Shown here one piece after another: positions 17,731 to 26,788 of a stretch of DNA of 64,000 bases. The stretch comes from Azoarcus sp. DD4. Lineage in GTDB: Bacteria; Pseudomonadota; Gammaproteobacteria; Burkholderiales; Rhodocyclaceae. A model generated the notes under the pieces. That model did no database searches. It was given only the letters and a program-made list of their open reading frames with translations, and was not told the origin of the DNA. Within the stretch, counting starts at the first letter, position 1. Each line of letters starts with the position of its first letter. The stretch covers positions 4,340,001 to 4,404,000 of the forward strand of contig NZ_CP022958.1 in assembly GCF_006496635.1 (NCBI RefSeq), given 5' to 3'. Position numbers and translations under genes: made by a program.

Positions 17731-18714
17731 TCAGGTGCGACGAATCCTCAACATGATCGCGACGAGAAAGATTACCGCCTTGAGCTTGAGTGGGTCATGC
17801 CGAAGCGTTGCCCTGAAGGCCTTGGCGGCCAAACCCGATGATCCGGCAAAAAAATGCCCTACCCCATAGTCGAAAGCGAGTTTTCCAAGCCGTTTCGCCG
17901 CATCGCGTCCTGATATCGACTGCCCGTCGGGGGAAGCCAGCCCCCATCGCGCAATCGCCTCGCTCACCACCCGGTATTCGTAGTTCTCGGGCTTGGGCTT
18001 GGCAAGCTTGGTCAGGCTGCCGGCTACCTCGCGATAATATGAATAGACCGCTGCAAGCTTGTGAATCTCATATTTGCGCGACACCCGCAGCCAGTAGTTG
18101 TAGTCCTCGCCATTGACCAGTTCGGTCTCGAAGTAGCCGATCTCTTCGACCACTTCACGTCGCAGCATCACGGTGGACGTATGAACGATGCAGTCGAGCA
18201 GGAGCCGCGGGTAGATCCAGCCCGAACAGGTCAGGTCGAGGCCTGGTGGCTGCGCAGCGGCACGTTCGGGAGCGGCGTAATGCCCATCCCGCTCCGGCCG
18301 CCATACCAACCACTCGTGAAACACCAGGCCAACTTCGGGATGCTGTCTCAGATGCTCGACCTGCGCGGCAAGCTTGCCGGGAAACCAGCCGTCGTCGGCA
18401 TCGAGCAGGCAGATCAGGTCGCCGCGCGCTTCACGCAGACCGGTATTGCGCGCCGCCGCCGCACCGGCATTCTGCTGGCGGATGATGCGCACGCCCGGCA
18501 CTTCGCGTTCTACCAAGGCAACGGTCTGATCCTGCGAGCCGTCGTCGACGAGCAGGATCTCGAGCGGTTCATAGTGCTGATCAAGGACGCTGCGCAACGC
18601 CTCCAGCACGAAGCGTTCGGCGTTGTAGGCGGGAATGACGACCGAGACGAGGGGCTGTTGAGACAGCGGCATGTGCTTCGCCACGCTGGCCGTCTCAGGC
18701 TTGCTGTTGCTCAC
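17731..18714 (-). CDS. Glycosyltransferase family 2
   Basis: This 327-residue GT-A enzyme has LVSVVIPAYNAERFVLEAL, ILLVDDGSQDQTV and the DxD region LICLLDADDGWFPGK. The chosen start GTG at 18714 overlaps the stop of the upstream glycosyltransferase by four bases. ATG 18672, immediately before the first strand, is the alternative. It is a close relative in layout of its upstream neighbour, consistent with sequential sugar additions to one repeat unit. Confidence 0.88.
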   Translation of the reverse strand: MSNSKPETASVAKHMPLSQQPLVSVVIPAYNAERFVLEALRSVLDQHYEPLEILLVDDGSQDQTVALVEREVPGVRIIRQQNAGAAAARNTGLREARGDLICLLDADDGWFPGKLAAQVEHLRQHPEVGLVFHEWLVWRPERDGHYAAPERAAAQPPGLDLTCSGWIYPRLLLDCIVHTSTVMLRREVVEEIGYFETELVNGEDYNYWLRVSRKYEIHKLAAVYSYYREVAGSLTKLAKPKPENYEYRVVSEAIARWGLASPDGQSISGRDAAKRLGKLAFDYGVGHFFAGSSGLAAKAFRATLRHDPLKLKAVIFLVAIMLRIRRT

Positions 18715-19676
18715 CGGCCACGTGCCTCCAGCGCCGGGAAAGCGCCGACGAGCCCCAGCTTCAACAGGGCCGCGAGGTTCGCGCGGCGCAGGCCGAAGCG
18801 CAGCGAGTGCAGGTGCAGGCGCATGGCCTCCTGCAGGCGCCTGTGCTTGCGGCAACGGTAGGCCCAGTTGAACAGCACCTCGGCGATCTTGACTTTGATC
18901 AGGCGGACCTGCCGCGCATCCAGAGCAGGATAGGCAAGCATGATCTCGTAGGCCGCGATCTGGCTCGGCGCGTGTTCCGCCGCCGAACCGTCGGCCTCGA
19001 ACGAGATGTTCTCGTCGTGCAAGGTGTAGCGGATCTGCGGGCGATGCAGGCAGGCGAAGCCGTGCGACCGCGACAGGCGCACCCAGTATTCGTAATCCTC
19101 GGCAATCCTCAGGGTTTCGTTCATCAATTGCTGCTGCACGACACCGGCGCGCAACACGACGGTCGACAGGTTGAAGTAGCAACCGTACTGCAACAGATGG
19201 TTGAAGTAGTCTGGGGCAAACACCGTCATCTGCGCATCGACGTGGCGGGTCGGCGCCAGTCCCAGCTTACGGTCGAAGTTCGGCCCCATGTAGTCGACCG
19301 GCTTGCCGTTCTGCTCGTACTCGGCCCGACCGAAGAGCACATCGACCCCGGGGTGGGCAGCGAAGGCCCGGGCGCACTCCGACAGATGGCCGGACAGGAA
19401 ACAGTCGTCGGAGTCGAGCAAGGCAATGAAGTCACCGCTCGCCACCTGCAGGCCGGTATTGCGTGCACCGGCCGGCCCCTTGCTGCGCGTGTTGCGCAAG
19501 ACGCGTATGCGCGGATCGGTGAAGCCGGCGGCGAGCCAGTCCAGCGTCCCGTCGGTGGAGCCGTCGTCGACAACGATCACCTCGACGCTGACGTCCTCCT
19601 GGCTGAGCGCCGACGCGATCGCCTGACCTAGCTGCTGCCGGCGGTTATAGGTGGGGATGATTACCGAGAACTGCAT
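18711..19676 (-). CDS. Glycosyltransferase family 2
   Basis: This 321-residue enzyme shows FSVIIPTYNRRQQLGQAI, VIVVDDGSTDGTLDWL and FIALLDSDDCFLSGHL, the three standard GT-A signatures. Its C terminus is a basic, helical segment of about 60 residues. It is coupled to the downstream family 2 gene by a four-base overlap. It probably belongs to the same leftward operon as the deacetylase and ligase genes upstream. Confidence 0.9.
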   Translation of the reverse strand: MQFSVIIPTYNRRQQLGQAIASALSQEDVSVEVIVVDDGSTDGTLDWLAAGFTDPRIRVLRNTRSKGPAGARNTGLQVASGDFIALLDSDDCFLSGHLSECARAFAAHPGVDVLFGRAEYEQNGKPVDYMGPNFDRKLGLAPTRHVDAQMTVFAPDYFNHLLQYGCYFNLSTVVLRAGVVQQQLMNETLRIAEDYEYWVRLSRSHGFACLHRPQIRYTLHDENISFEADGSAAEHAPSQIAAYEIMLAYPALDARQVRLIKVKIAEVLFNWAYRCRKHRRLQEAMRLHLHSLRFGLRRANLAALLKLGLVGAFPALEARGR

Positions 19677-19756
19677 GCTGGCTTACCGGGTTACGACGGA
19701 GCGCGGGAGAGTTGTGGCACGAAATGCCGGAGCGGGCGCCACGCTTGTGGAACGGC

Positions 19757-20731
19757 TCATGCCGCCTCCCCGCCGAGCGCGACATCCGGTCGGCGCAGGT
19801 TGGCCAGCATGCGCAGGCCGTAACGCCAGGCACTGCGGTCCCAGGGGCTGAAGCGCGGCAGCTGGTAGGGGTCGGAGGTACGAGTGCAAGCGCCCGGATT
19901 GGTCGACACCGCGGCATCGAACCCGAGCGTGCGCGCGATGCGGACATGCGCCGCACCGTAATCGGCACCGAGCTTGCCGTTAGGGTAAGCGAACAAGCCG
20001 ATGCGCTCGCCGAGCAAGCCCTGCAGGAAGTCCCTGCTGTCGGCCATTTCCCGCGTTGCGGTGGTGTCGTCGAGGGTGGCGAGAATGGGGTGTGTCACCG
20101 TGTGGGCGCCTATGCTCATCCCCTGATCACGCAGATCGCGCACCTGGCCACTGGTGAGCATCAGGTCGTCCGGCAGGACAGCTCCGCAGGCCGCTGCCAC
20201 CTGGGCCACGGCATCGGCCCGCTGCTCAGCCGGCTTGTGCTTGATGGCGGGGATCAACTTGCCCAGCGCCGCGCGTTTTTCTTCCACGGTGCCGAGCGGC
20301 AGTTCATCCAGTCCGAGCAAGCGCGCATCGAGTATCGAGTGGGCAGCGCCCCGCACCGACTCGATGATGGTGTCGTTCCACATGCGGCCACCGTCCAGAA
20401 AACCGGTGGCAATGAAGAAGCTGGCCTGCAGGCGGTAGCGGCGCAGGATGGGCACGGCATGCAGGAGGTTGTCCGCATAGCCGTCGTCGAAGGTGATCGC
20501 TGCCGCGCGCGGCGGCAGGTCGCCACGGCCGAGGCGATCGACGGCCTCGGACAGGGGCAGCACGTTGAACCAGTCTGCGACCCATTGCATGAGTTCATCG
20601 AAGCGGGTGATGTCGACCTCCCCCGGGAACAGCGGGTCCGGCCGGGGCAGCACCCGGTGAAAGATCAGGATGGACAGGCGCCCCCGCGGACCGGAGGGCG
20701 AGGCCAGATTGAAGGCCGTCTTGAGCAACAT
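19757..20731 (-). CDS. Polysaccharide deacetylase family protein
   Basis: This 324-residue NodB-domain protein starts MLLKTAFNLASPSG at 20731, five bases after the preceding stop, with AGGAGG upstream. Motif 1 is AAAITFDDGYADN (the two Asp bind metal and act as base) and motif 2 is GMSIGAHTVTHPILATL (metal His). IGLFAYPNGKLGADYG carries later family residues. It probably removes N- or O-acetyl groups from the surface polymer. It is distinct from the XrtA-type deacetylase at 33808. Confidence 0.9.
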   Translation of the reverse strand: MLLKTAFNLASPSGPRGRLSILIFHRVLPRPDPLFPGEVDITRFDELMQWVADWFNVLPLSEAVDRLGRGDLPPRAAAITFDDGYADNLLHAVPILRRYRLQASFFIATGFLDGGRMWNDTIIESVRGAAHSILDARLLGLDELPLGTVEEKRAALGKLIPAIKHKPAEQRADAVAQVAAACGAVLPDDLMLTSGQVRDLRDQGMSIGAHTVTHPILATLDDTTATREMADSRDFLQGLLGERIGLFAYPNGKLGADYGAAHVRIARTLGFDAAVSTNPGACTRTSDPYQLPRFSPWDRSAWRYGLRMLANLRRPDVALGGEAA

Positions 20732-20735
20732 CGAC

Positions 20736-22079
20736 TCAATGCCCTCCTGCCGCCGGCTGCCGGGCAGGCCCTGCCCCGATCTCGGGCCGCTTGCGGCGCA
20801 AGCCCGCATATTCGAGGAAGGACATCTTCGGTTCGCGCTCCCAGCCCCGCGTCTCCACCCAGTGCTTTGCGAGCACCACCATCACCATCATGTTGTAGGG
20901 CAGATCGAAATAGGCAAGGCTCAGGAAGGCGCCACCGGCGGCGAAACCGACAAGACCGACCTGCACCATCCCGCCGAGATCCGCCGCCCACTTCGCCTGG
21001 GGAATCGATCTGGCGTGAATTCTCAGCCAGCCGGCGTAACGGTAGGTTGCGATCCAGATCGCCACATACAGGACGAGCCCGACGAAGCCGTGGTTGCCGA
21101 GAATCTGGAAATAAATGCTGTGCGCCGCTGTGATGTTCTGGTTGTACACGCCATACAGCGAGAAGAAGTACTGGTACTGGTAGCTCATCCCGCCGCCGAA
21201 GAAGTTGTGCAGGGCGACCTGGAAGGCGACGTGCCAGGCATTGATCCGGCCCATTGCCGAGCCGTCCTGCTCATACTCGGAGATGGTGTTCATCCGGGCC
21301 CACCACTCCTCCGGCATCATCGGCAGCATGGCCAGCATCACGAAGGCGATCAGCACGCCCATCGGCCCCTTGCGCGGGCTGCGCCACCAGAACATCGCCC
21401 CCATCGCGATCATGGCGAGGAAGCCACCGCGCGAATGGCTTCCCAGTGCGGAGGCCACGCAAAGCAGCATGGCAATACTGATAAGGTGACGGACACCGGC
21501 GCGCTTCACCTGCAACTGGAGGAAGTGCAGCAGCGGAATGGTGATGATGAGCGCCAGGGCGAACTCATTGTTGTCCTCGATGAAGGACCCCTCCGGGCCC
21601 CATACCCGATAGCTGCCCCCGTGTGCAATTGTGAAGACACCGCCCTTCGCGCCGAGGATTGCCAGCGACCCGGCCGTAACCCATCCAAAAGCCATGATGT
21701 GGATCTTGTTGTGCAAGAGCGCCAATGCCACGAAGGTCATCAGGAAGACCTTGATGACCTTGTTCCATTGCCAATAATCATCAACCGGATCCACGCCCAG
21801 CAGCCACGAAATCGTCATCCAGACAGTAAACACCGCGAAGAAGCGCACCGGCGTGCCGTGGAACGGGGACTGTTTCTCAGCGGTCATCAACAGACCGGCC
21901 AGTGTCGCGCCGGCAGCAATCGCCGCCAACGGCGCATCGTGGGCGAATCCCCAGGTATATCGATGCGGGCTCATGACGCTGAGCCAGGTCCACAGCATCA
22001 CGCCTATCCATGGCCGCTTGAGCGCCATCGCCGCAGAAACGAGCACCACCCCGGCTACGAAGACGTCACGGAAATCCAT
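20736..22079 (-). CDS. Putative O-glycosylation ligase / Wzy-like, exosortase A system-associated
   Basis: This 447-residue protein has about eleven membrane helices, starting MDFRDVFVAGVVLVSAAMAL. It has a large loop with SYRVWGPEGSFIEDNNEFAL and the conserved LGSHSRGGFLAMIAM. This matches the exosortase A-associated O-antigen ligase-like family (TIGR03097). It should polymerise or transfer lipid-linked glycan in the periplasm, possibly onto PEP-CTERM proteins. The glycoprotein role is a family hypothesis and not shown here. It starts nine bases downstream of the CapK-like gene. Confidence 0.92.
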   Translation of the reverse strand: MDFRDVFVAGVVLVSAAMALKRPWIGVMLWTWLSVMSPHRYTWGFAHDAPLAAIAAGATLAGLLMTAEKQSPFHGTPVRFFAVFTVWMTISWLLGVDPVDDYWQWNKVIKVFLMTFVALALLHNKIHIMAFGWVTAGSLAILGAKGGVFTIAHGGSYRVWGPEGSFIEDNNEFALALIITIPLLHFLQLQVKRAGVRHLISIAMLLCVASALGSHSRGGFLAMIAMGAMFWWRSPRKGPMGVLIAFVMLAMLPMMPEEWWARMNTISEYEQDGSAMGRINAWHVAFQVALHNFFGGGMSYQYQYFFSLYGVYNQNITAAHSIYFQILGNHGFVGLVLYVAIWIATYRYAGWLRIHARSIPQAKWAADLGGMVQVGLVGFAAGGAFLSLAYFDLPYNMMVMVVLAKHWVETRGWEREPKMSFLEYAGLRRKRPEIGAGPARQPAAGGH

Positions 22080-22087
22080 GCTGCGCC

Positions 22088-23446
22088 TCAGACCGGCGCC
22101 ACGTGGCTGACCACGTAGCGGAACTTGCCGGATCGCTCGGCGGGAATCGAGTCGTTGAATTCGACGACGACCTCGACCTCCTCGCCCAGTCGCTTGCGAA
22201 AGCCCGCAACGATGGTCCCCACCATGTCCGGTGATTTCACGCCACCTTCGGTGACGAGGTGGACACGTGTGCACGCACGTGATTCCTGCACGATCTTGAA
22301 TGCCCGTACGCCCACGAGATCGCGCACCACGTAGATCAGGGACAGGCCATGCATCACCGTCCCGTCGGCGGCGACCACGAAATCGGTACTGCGCCCCTGG
22401 ATCTCCTTCAGCAGGGGCAAGCCCCGCCCGCAGGCGCAGAGCGCCTCGCCGAGTACGCCGACGTCGCCCGTGCGGTAGCGGATGAAGGGATAGTCGCGGG
22501 TGGCGAGATGGGTAACGACAATCTCGCCGGCCTGCCCCGCAGGCAGCACCCTGCCCGCCTCGTCGATGATCTCGACGACGATGTCCTCGGCAGTGACGTG
22601 CATGCCGCCGGACGGGCATTCGTGAGCGATGAAGCCGGCGTCACGCCCGCCATAGCCATTCGCGACCGGACAGCCGAACAGCCGGCGGATGGTTTCGCGC
22701 TGATGGTCGTAGAGGCGCTCGGACGTCACGAACACCACCTTGATGCCGAGATCGTCCAGGCGAATGCCGCGCCGCTCGGCACGCAGGGCGATGTGACTGA
22801 TCGCCGAAGGGTAACCGAACAGCATGCGCGGACGCCGGGCGCGGATACGGGCGATGAAGCCATCCACCTTGTCGTCCGACATCTCGAATGCGGGCAGCAG
22901 TTCGGTGCGCATCAGCCGGTCGCGGATCAGGCGCATGCGGTCCTGGGTGCCGAGTTCGATCGGCGAGCCCCACACGACGATTTCGGGATCGCCGATGTCG
23001 ACGTCCCACCAACGTGTCGCACGCCACTTCGCGGCGACGTCGTGGGTCACGCGTTCGGTGCCGATGAAGAAGATCAAGGGTTCGCCGCTGGAGCCGCCGG
23101 TGTTGAAACGCGCCAGCCCCTGTGCTCCATCGGCACGCAGCGCGTCGCTTTGGGCGCGTATGTCCGCCTTGGTGAGGAAGGGCAGGCGCTGAAGGTCGGC
23201 ACTGCACGTCACTTGTGCCGGATCGAAGCCGGCACGCGCGAAAAGTTCACGGTAGTAGGGCACGCGCACGCCGACATCCCGCAACAGCGCCTGCAGACGC
23301 TCCAACTGCAGCGCGTCGATGCGCTCGCGCGGCCACCATTGCGACAGCTCCATGTCACGCCGGACACGGACGGTGTCATGGTGCTTGAAGCGCTCCTGCA
23401 GCGGGAAGAGCGCACCTGAAACGAAACGGGTATACAGATCGGACAT
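22088..23446 (-). CDS. Phenylacetate-CoA-ligase-like (CapK/PaaK family) adenylate-forming enzyme
   Basis: This 452-residue protein starts MSDLYTRFVSG. It carries the glycine-rich ATP loop FNTGGSSGEPLIFFIG, followed by VANGYGGRDAGFIAHECPSG and the FIRYRTGDVGVL hinge typical of PaaK/CapK proteins. CapK-type members occur in capsule clusters, where they are thought to activate acids used to decorate polymers. It is the second adenylate-forming enzyme in the locus and lies among glycosyltransferases, not near a thioesterase. The substrate is unknown. Confidence 0.9.
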   Translation of the reverse strand: MSDLYTRFVSGALFPLQERFKHHDTVRVRRDMELSQWWPRERIDALQLERLQALLRDVGVRVPYYRELFARAGFDPAQVTCSADLQRLPFLTKADIRAQSDALRADGAQGLARFNTGGSSGEPLIFFIGTERVTHDVAAKWRATRWWDVDIGDPEIVVWGSPIELGTQDRMRLIRDRLMRTELLPAFEMSDDKVDGFIARIRARRPRMLFGYPSAISHIALRAERRGIRLDDLGIKVVFVTSERLYDHQRETIRRLFGCPVANGYGGRDAGFIAHECPSGGMHVTAEDIVVEIIDEAGRVLPAGQAGEIVVTHLATRDYPFIRYRTGDVGVLGEALCACGRGLPLLKEIQGRSTDFVVAADGTVMHGLSLIYVVRDLVGVRAFKIVQESRACTRVHLVTEGGVKSPDMVGTIVAGFRKRLGEEVEVVVEFNDSIPAERSGKFRYVVSHVAPV

Positions 23447-23460
23447 GTTGCCGTCCTTGG

Positions 23461-24564
23461 TCAGACCGGATCGGGCGCCGGCCGCACGGGCCCGAGCGCA
23501 TCTTCGTAGGCAGCCAGCAACTCGGCTTTCACCACTTCCCACCGATAGCGCCGAACCTCGGCGAGGCCGGCCACACGCAGCTGATGAGCCAACGCGCGGT
23601 CGGTCAGCACCCGCAGGGCCGCCGCCGCCATCGCCTCGGCGTCGTCTGGCGGCACGAGCATCGCGGTACGCTCATGCTCGACGATGTAGGGCACGCCACC
23701 GACCCGGGTGCTGACCACCGGCACGCCGCTCGCCAGCGATTCCAGCACCGAGTTGGGCATGTTGTCCACATGGCTGGGATTGATACTGAGATCGGCATCG
23801 CGGTAGAGCGCGGCCATCTGGTCGCGGTCGAGCCGACCGGTGAAGCGCACCTGGTCGGCGATGCCGAGCTGCCCGGCCAGTTGCATCAGCGCCGGTGCAA
23901 GCGGGCCGGAGCCTGCCACCGAAAGACGAGCGCCGGGTAGCGCCTGGGCAATCCGGGCAAAGGCGCGCAAGGCAAGGTCGATGCCGTAGATCGGTTCGAG
24001 ATTGCGCGCAACGACAAGGTGAGGAGCGTCGTTCCCGCGCTCGGGGGCGGGCTGGAAGCGTGCGAGGTCCACGATGTTGGGCACCACCCGCCCCGCCATG
24101 CCGTGACGCGAGAAGACCTCCAGCAGGAAGCCGGACGGCAGCAGCAGGCCGGCAGTCCTGCGCATCGTCGCCCGCACCGCGCCGCCAGCGCGCTGCAGAA
24201 AGGCATCGGCTTCGCCACCGCGATAATTCACCACCACCGGCTTGCCACGCAGAACAGCGACCCACACCGCCGGCGCGGCGAACAGATGCCAGGACCAGCC
24301 GGAGTTCGCCATCACGTGCACCAGATCCGCTGTGCCGCAGCGCCGCCACAAGGTCGCGAGGTAGGGTAGCAGGCGAAAGACAGCGCGCACCCCCTTGAGG
24401 CCGCCCACCCATACCGGCCGGTAAGGCGCATTGACCTGAACGATGTCGACCGACGCCCCCTCACCCCGCAGCAGTTCTGCCAACTGGCGCGTCTGGTTCG
24501 CCATCCCGCCCGCGGGCGGCGGCAGGGGCCCGACCAGTGCGATGTGCAGGTCTGCCCAGTTCAT
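23461..24564 (-). CDS. Glycosyltransferase family 4
   Basis: This 367-residue GT-B enzyme starts MNWADLHIALVGPLPPPAGG, overlapping the previous stop by four bases. The acceptor domain contains VNYRGGEADAFLQRA. The donor domain contains NPSHVDNMPNSVLESLASGV, with the conserved Glu residues that hold the nucleotide sugar. It is cotranscribed with the Daro_2409-type glycosyltransferase upstream. It probably acts on the cytoplasmic face of the membrane. Confidence 0.9.
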   Translation of the reverse strand: MNWADLHIALVGPLPPPAGGMANQTRQLAELLRGEGASVDIVQVNAPYRPVWVGGLKGVRAVFRLLPYLATLWRRCGTADLVHVMANSGWSWHLFAAPAVWVAVLRGKPVVVNYRGGEADAFLQRAGGAVRATMRRTAGLLLPSGFLLEVFSRHGMAGRVVPNIVDLARFQPAPERGNDAPHLVVARNLEPIYGIDLALRAFARIAQALPGARLSVAGSGPLAPALMQLAGQLGIADQVRFTGRLDRDQMAALYRDADLSINPSHVDNMPNSVLESLASGVPVVSTRVGGVPYIVEHERTAMLVPPDDAEAMAAAALRVLTDRALAHQLRVAGLAEVRRYRWEVVKAELLAAYEDALGPVRPAPDPV

Positions 24565-25766
24565 GCGGCGACCCGCCCGGTCAGGGAGCGATAGACCTGC
24601 GCGTAATTCGCCACGCTGTTGCGCCAGTTGCGTACGTCCTCGACGAACTCGCGCCCCGCCGCACGCAACCGTGGCCATTGTTCGCGGTCGGCGAGCATGT
24701 CGCTCACCGCGCCGGCCAGTGCCTCGGCGCTGCCGGCGGCAAACAGCCGGCCGGTCTCGCCATCGCGTATCAGCTCCTTGTGCCCGCCGACATCGGACGC
24801 CACGAACAGACGGCCCTGAGCCATCGCTTCCAGCGGTTTGAGCGGCGTGACCAGTTCGGTCAGCCGCATCGAGTGACGCGGATAGACCAGCAGATCGATG
24901 AGGTCGTAGTAACGCGACACCTCGCCATGCGGCACCCGCCCGGTGAAGACGATCTTGTCGGCGATGCCGAGACGGTCCGCCTGGGCGCGCAGGTTTGCCT
25001 CCTGCGGTCCGCCACCGACCAGCAGGATGCGCAAGGCCGGCTGGCGTGCCACCATCGCCGGGAAGGCGTCGAGCAGGAGATCCAGGCCTTCGTAGGCATA
25101 GAAAGAGCCGACGAATCCCAGCACCGTGGCCGACGCCAGGCCGAGCTTCGCCTTGAGGTCCGCATCGGCCTCACCCGAGAGCTGGAAATTGTCGACATCG
25201 ACCGCGTTCGGGATCACCGTAACCTTGGCGGCATCGATTCCGCGGCCGACGATGTCGCGCCGCAAGCCCTCGCAGATCGTGAATACATGGTCGGCACGCC
25301 GGAACGCCCAGGTTTCCAGCGCCCGCGTCAGGCGATAGCGCAGGCTGCCCTCGCGCGTGGTGCCATGGTCGACCGCAGCGTCTTCCCAGAACGCCCGCAC
25401 CTCGTAGACAGCCGGAATGCCCAGGCGCTGCGCCGCACGGATCGCCGGCACCGCGTTGAGCACCGGCGAATGCGCATGCAGGATGTCCGGCCGCAACTCC
25501 TCGGCCAGCTCGGCGATGCGCCGCTGCAGATCGGACATCAGGCGCACTTCGCCGAGCAACGGCGGGTTGGAAGCCCGCGCAGGCGTCCGGTAGAAGCGCA
25601 AGCCATCGACATCCTCGACCTGAGCGCCGACCTTGCCCTGCTTCGGCGAGGTAAGGTGAAAGGTCTCCCAGCCGAGCGCGCGCTGCTCGCGCAGGATCGC
25701 CGCGGTGCGAAAGGTGTAGCCGCTGTGCAGGGGAATGGAATGATCGAGGATGTGGAGGATGCGCAT
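24561..25766 (-). CDS. Exosortase A-associated glycosyltransferase (Daro_2409/TIGR04063 type)
   Basis: This 401-residue GT4 enzyme has the distinctive family opening MRILHILDHSIPLHSGYTFR. It also has FHLTSPKQGK, VEDVDGLRFYRTP and the donor-site VYPRHSMRLTELVTPLKPLE. This subfamily is known almost only from exosortase A loci. It adds a conserved sugar in the shared core of the glycan, which explains its constant presence. It lies between a GT-A-like gene and the family 4 gene, with a four-base overlap downstream. Confidence 0.93.
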   Translation of the reverse strand: MRILHILDHSIPLHSGYTFRTAAILREQRALGWETFHLTSPKQGKVGAQVEDVDGLRFYRTPARASNPPLLGEVRLMSDLQRRIAELAEELRPDILHAHSPVLNAVPAIRAAQRLGIPAVYEVRAFWEDAAVDHGTTREGSLRYRLTRALETWAFRRADHVFTICEGLRRDIVGRGIDAAKVTVIPNAVDVDNFQLSGEADADLKAKLGLASATVLGFVGSFYAYEGLDLLLDAFPAMVARQPALRILLVGGGPQEANLRAQADRLGIADKIVFTGRVPHGEVSRYYDLIDLLVYPRHSMRLTELVTPLKPLEAMAQGRLFVASDVGGHKELIRDGETGRLFAAGSAEALAGAVSDMLADREQWPRLRAAGREFVEDVRNWRNSVANYAQVYRSLTGRVAA

Positions 25767-25770
25767 GGAC

Positions 25771-26772
25771 TTATCGACTCGGCGCGGGCGCCAGTGCCCC
25801 CGCGTGAAGGTTGTCGCCGGTGCTCGGCGTGCGCCCGGACTGCCACAGCAGCTTCGCTGGCAGGTCTGCCGACGACCAGTCGCGCGGCCGGCGCAAGCGG
25901 CGCAGGGCGTGATCGAGCAGCGGGCTCCAGCGCAGGACCTGCCCAGCCTCTGCGGGGCAGGCTTCGACCCAGGCGTCCACCATCTGCGCGGCGGTCCTGG
26001 ACAGAGCGGACGGTTTGAGCTTTGCTACGCAAAGCTGATAACGGAAGGCCAGGTTCTCCAGCGTTCCCTGACGCTGGCGCAGCAGACGCCGGCCCTGCGT
26101 CACCAGATCGGCAGCCCGCCACCAACGCAAGGGATCGAATTGCCAGGTCGCATCCGGCAGAACCTTGATCCGGCGCGGATCCCATGTGTCGGAATCCGGG
26201 GCAAGCCGGAACAGGAGTGCGGCGCCCAGCAGCGGATCGGTGCGGTATAGCCCCAGCGGCAGCCGGAAACCCTCGCAGCGCACCAGGTCCATGGCCGTTC
26301 GGCCCAGAGCGTACAGATTGCCGTGGATGCCGCCGCCGCTCACCATCTCGCGCCGCAGCCTGGCGGCCGAGTGCCCGACCGTCGGCACGCCGGTGACTGC
26401 CAGCGCTTCCGGCGCCTCGGCCAGCCCTCGATGGAGGATGCCAAGCGCGCCGCGCGCCACCCGGACGTAGCCGTCGATGAAGACGGTGCATGCGGCATCG
26501 GGCCAGAGCTCGTGGACGTAGGTGTTCCAGGCGTGCGACTTGTCACCGAGCGGCAGGAACCAGAGACGTACCAACGCCCCCGGATCGCCCATGGCGCCCT
26601 TGTCCAGCCGCGCATTGCAGGCCTCGGCAAGCTCGCGGTTGCCATTCACCACCACATCCAGCACACCGTCGCGCAGCGCCGGATCCGCTGCGGCGGCAGC
26701 CATCGCGCCGAGCAGGGTGTCGGGCGACTCGCGCGAGCTGAGGATGACGGCGGCGACCTGCGGCGGGTTCAT
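25771..26772 (-). CDS. GT-A-like glycosyltransferase, poorly characterised
   Basis: This 333-residue protein starts MNPPQVAAVILSSRESPDTLL, which looks like the first strand and helix of a family 2 glycosyltransferase. A segment AACTVFIDGYVRVARGALG occupies the place of the usual DxD site, with only one Asp. The C-terminal third is helical and basic. It sits between the AsnB-type amidotransferase and the Daro_2409-type glycosyltransferase. The family assignment is tentative because the metal-binding motif is degenerate. Confidence 0.75.
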   Translation of the reverse strand: MNPPQVAAVILSSRESPDTLLGAMAAAAADPALRDGVLDVVVNGNRELAEACNARLDKGAMGDPGALVRLWFLPLGDKSHAWNTYVHELWPDAACTVFIDGYVRVARGALGILHRGLAEAPEALAVTGVPTVGHSAARLRREMVSGGGIHGNLYALGRTAMDLVRCEGFRLPLGLYRTDPLLGAALLFRLAPDSDTWDPRRIKVLPDATWQFDPLRWWRAADLVTQGRRLLRQRQGTLENLAFRYQLCVAKLKPSALSRTAAQMVDAWVEACPAEAGQVLRWSPLLDHALRRLRRPRDWSSADLPAKLLWQSGRTPSTGDNLHAGALAPAPSR

Positions 26773-26788
26773 GAACGGCTCCGATGTG

